Positions 6,171 through 7,857 of a DNA stretch of 7,857 nt are shown piece by piece. The notes below the pieces were generated by a model, which saw nothing but the letters and a program-made list of their open reading frames with translations, was not told where the DNA came from and did not search any database. This DNA is from Planctomycetota bacterium (lineage in GTDB: Bacteria; Planctomycetota; PUPC01; JABMSA01; JAUWKK01). Location of the stretch: contig JAUWKK010000118.1 in assembly GCA_030614245.1 (NCBI GenBank), positions 1 through 7,857 on the forward strand, given 5' to 3'. Within the stretch, counting starts at the first letter, position 1, and every line of letters begins with the position of its first letter. Both the position numbers and the translations under genes were made by a program.

Positions 6171-6172
6171 GC

Positions 6173-7549
<1,377 letters not shown>

Positions 7550-7552
<3 letters not shown>

Positions 7553-7565
7553 TCGGTCCTCCCTT
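7550..7565 (-). promoter_or_regulatory. ribosome-binding site and TTG start of the response regulator
   Basis: Read on the minus strand, AAGGGAGGA (7565-7557) is a strong Shine-Dalgarno 4 bases before TTG (7552-7550). The resulting N-terminus (MSAQHTILVIDDD) has the normal distance to the receiver's acidic pair, which decides the start in favour of TTG. Confidence 0.7.
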
Positions 7566-7587
7566 TGCGGAGCAGCCTTTCCAGCCT

Positions 7588-7608
7588 GCCTGCCTATGGC
7601 ATGGGCTG
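7588..7608. repeat. GC-rich dispersed repeat, copy 4 (kinase-regulator gap)
   Basis: This 21-base unit begins GCCTGCCTATGG and ends CATGGGCTG. It matches the unit at 7651-7671 at 19 of 21 positions, as a direct repeat offset by 63 bases. It lies in the 60-base space between the kinase stop and the regulator start. Confidence 0.6.
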
Positions 7609-7612
7609 CTAA

Positions 7613-7857
7613 TCAACCCGCTAGAATCCCGCCCCAGCGGCCGGGCGCCCGCCTGCCTTTGGCACGGGCTGGTCCGAGACGGATGACGAACTCGGCGCCG
7701 CCGCCCGGGGCGTCGCCCACAGTGATATCACCATCGTGCTGTTCGACTATCCGTTTGACGATAGACAGCCCCAGACCTGTACCCTCGGCCTTCGTAGTAT
7801 AGAAGACATCGAATATCTTCTCGCGGGCGGCCTTCGAGATCCCGGGGCCGTTATCGC
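7613..7857 (-). CDS. sensor histidine kinase, C-terminal ATPase end (partial)
   Basis: The last 80 codons of a two-component sensor kinase, truncated by the window edge. Read on the minus strand it shows the HATPase G1 box DNGPGI (from 7855), the F box IFDVFYTTK, the G2 box GTGLGLSIVKRIVEQHDG and the closing strand AEFVIRL, all typical of NtrB/AtoS-type kinases. The histidine and N box lie outside. The domain normally ends shortly after FVIRL; here about 20 more residues follow (GPARAKGRR, then APGRWGGILAG) to TGA at 7615-7613. Part of that tail (PARAKGR) is encoded by the repeat at 7651-7671. It stands just upstream of the NtrC-type regulator on the same strand, so it is the likely cognate kinase. 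Input signal and membrane topology cannot be judged from this piece. Confidence 0.92.
   Translation of the reverse strand, partial: DNGPGISKAAREKIFDVFYTTKAEGTGLGLSIVKRIVEQHDGDITVGDAPGGGAEFVIRLGPARAKGRRAPGRWGGILAG
7651..7671. repeat. GC-rich dispersed repeat, copy 5, inside the kinase 3' end
   Basis: This 21-base unit begins GCCTGCCTTTGG and ends CACGGGCTG, differing from the unit at 7588-7608 at two positions. It falls within the reading frame of the kinase, where its complement encodes PARAKGR of the C-terminal tail. Confidence 0.6.

Larger units (their letters stand above)
5715..6172. other. gene-free gap between convergent operons, dense in hairpins and repeats
   Basis: These 458 bases separate the rbfA stop from the stop of the minus-strand regulator. 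I find no credible gene. The open frames here translate to Ser/Pro/Cys-rich, repeat-derived sequence with no family resemblance, and none has a convincing ribosome-binding site. The content is a strong plus-strand terminator candidate (5822-5849), weaker hairpins (5741-5755, 5869-5894, 5905-5919, 6119-6150), copies of a GC-rich 'GGGCAGGCCATGCC' repeat, a separate less GC-rich repeat block (5981-6091) and a short CCA/CCT triplet run (about 6095-6119). No tRNA or other known RNA gene is recognisable. Confidence 0.7.

Overview
The window looks like a high-GC bacterial chromosome segment. It is most likely from the Planctomycetota (Phycisphaerae-like) or another environmental lineage known mainly from assembled genomes. 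This placement is an inference from three things: the very long IF2 N-terminus with a lysine-rich, histone-H1-like block; the short 'ATCTGTGTT / TCAGCGTTCATC' intergenic repeats of a kind I associate with such genomes; and the reduced nusA operon. No rRNA marker is present to settle it.

Layout. (1) 1-609 (+): C-terminal part of a MalK/UgpC-type ABC importer ATPase, cut by the window edge, with an amber codon in frame at 16-18. (2) 610-697: a compact leader with two hairpins. The second resembles an intrinsic terminator ending 6-13 bases before the nusA ribosome-binding region, which leaves little room for a nusA promoter between them. (3) 698-5714 (+): nusA - infB - ylxP (DUF503) - rbfA, spaced 33, 28 and 21 bases apart, clearly one operon for transcription elongation/termination, translation initiation and 30S maturation. 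rimP is not upstream and truB is not downstream. (4) 5715-6172: about 460 bases without a credible gene, holding a strong plus-strand terminator candidate (5822-5849), several other hairpins and two kinds of short dispersed repeat. (5) 6173-7857 (-): a two-component pair read towards the rbfA end: the ATPase end of a sensor histidine kinase, then a complete NtrC-family sigma-54-activating response regulator.

How it fits together. The plus-strand operon is a housekeeping information-processing unit. Its first product, NusA, has an 82-residue tail with 27 acidic and no basic residues; its second, IF2, has a 60-residue block with 35 lysines. The minus-strand pair is a signalling module whose target is not visible here.

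I see no clearly new multi-gene system. The points most worth a second look are the possible NusA-responsive attenuator before nusA, the interrupted ABC ATPase, a repeat copy read through as the C-terminal tail of the kinase, and the repeat-packed gap between the convergent operons.
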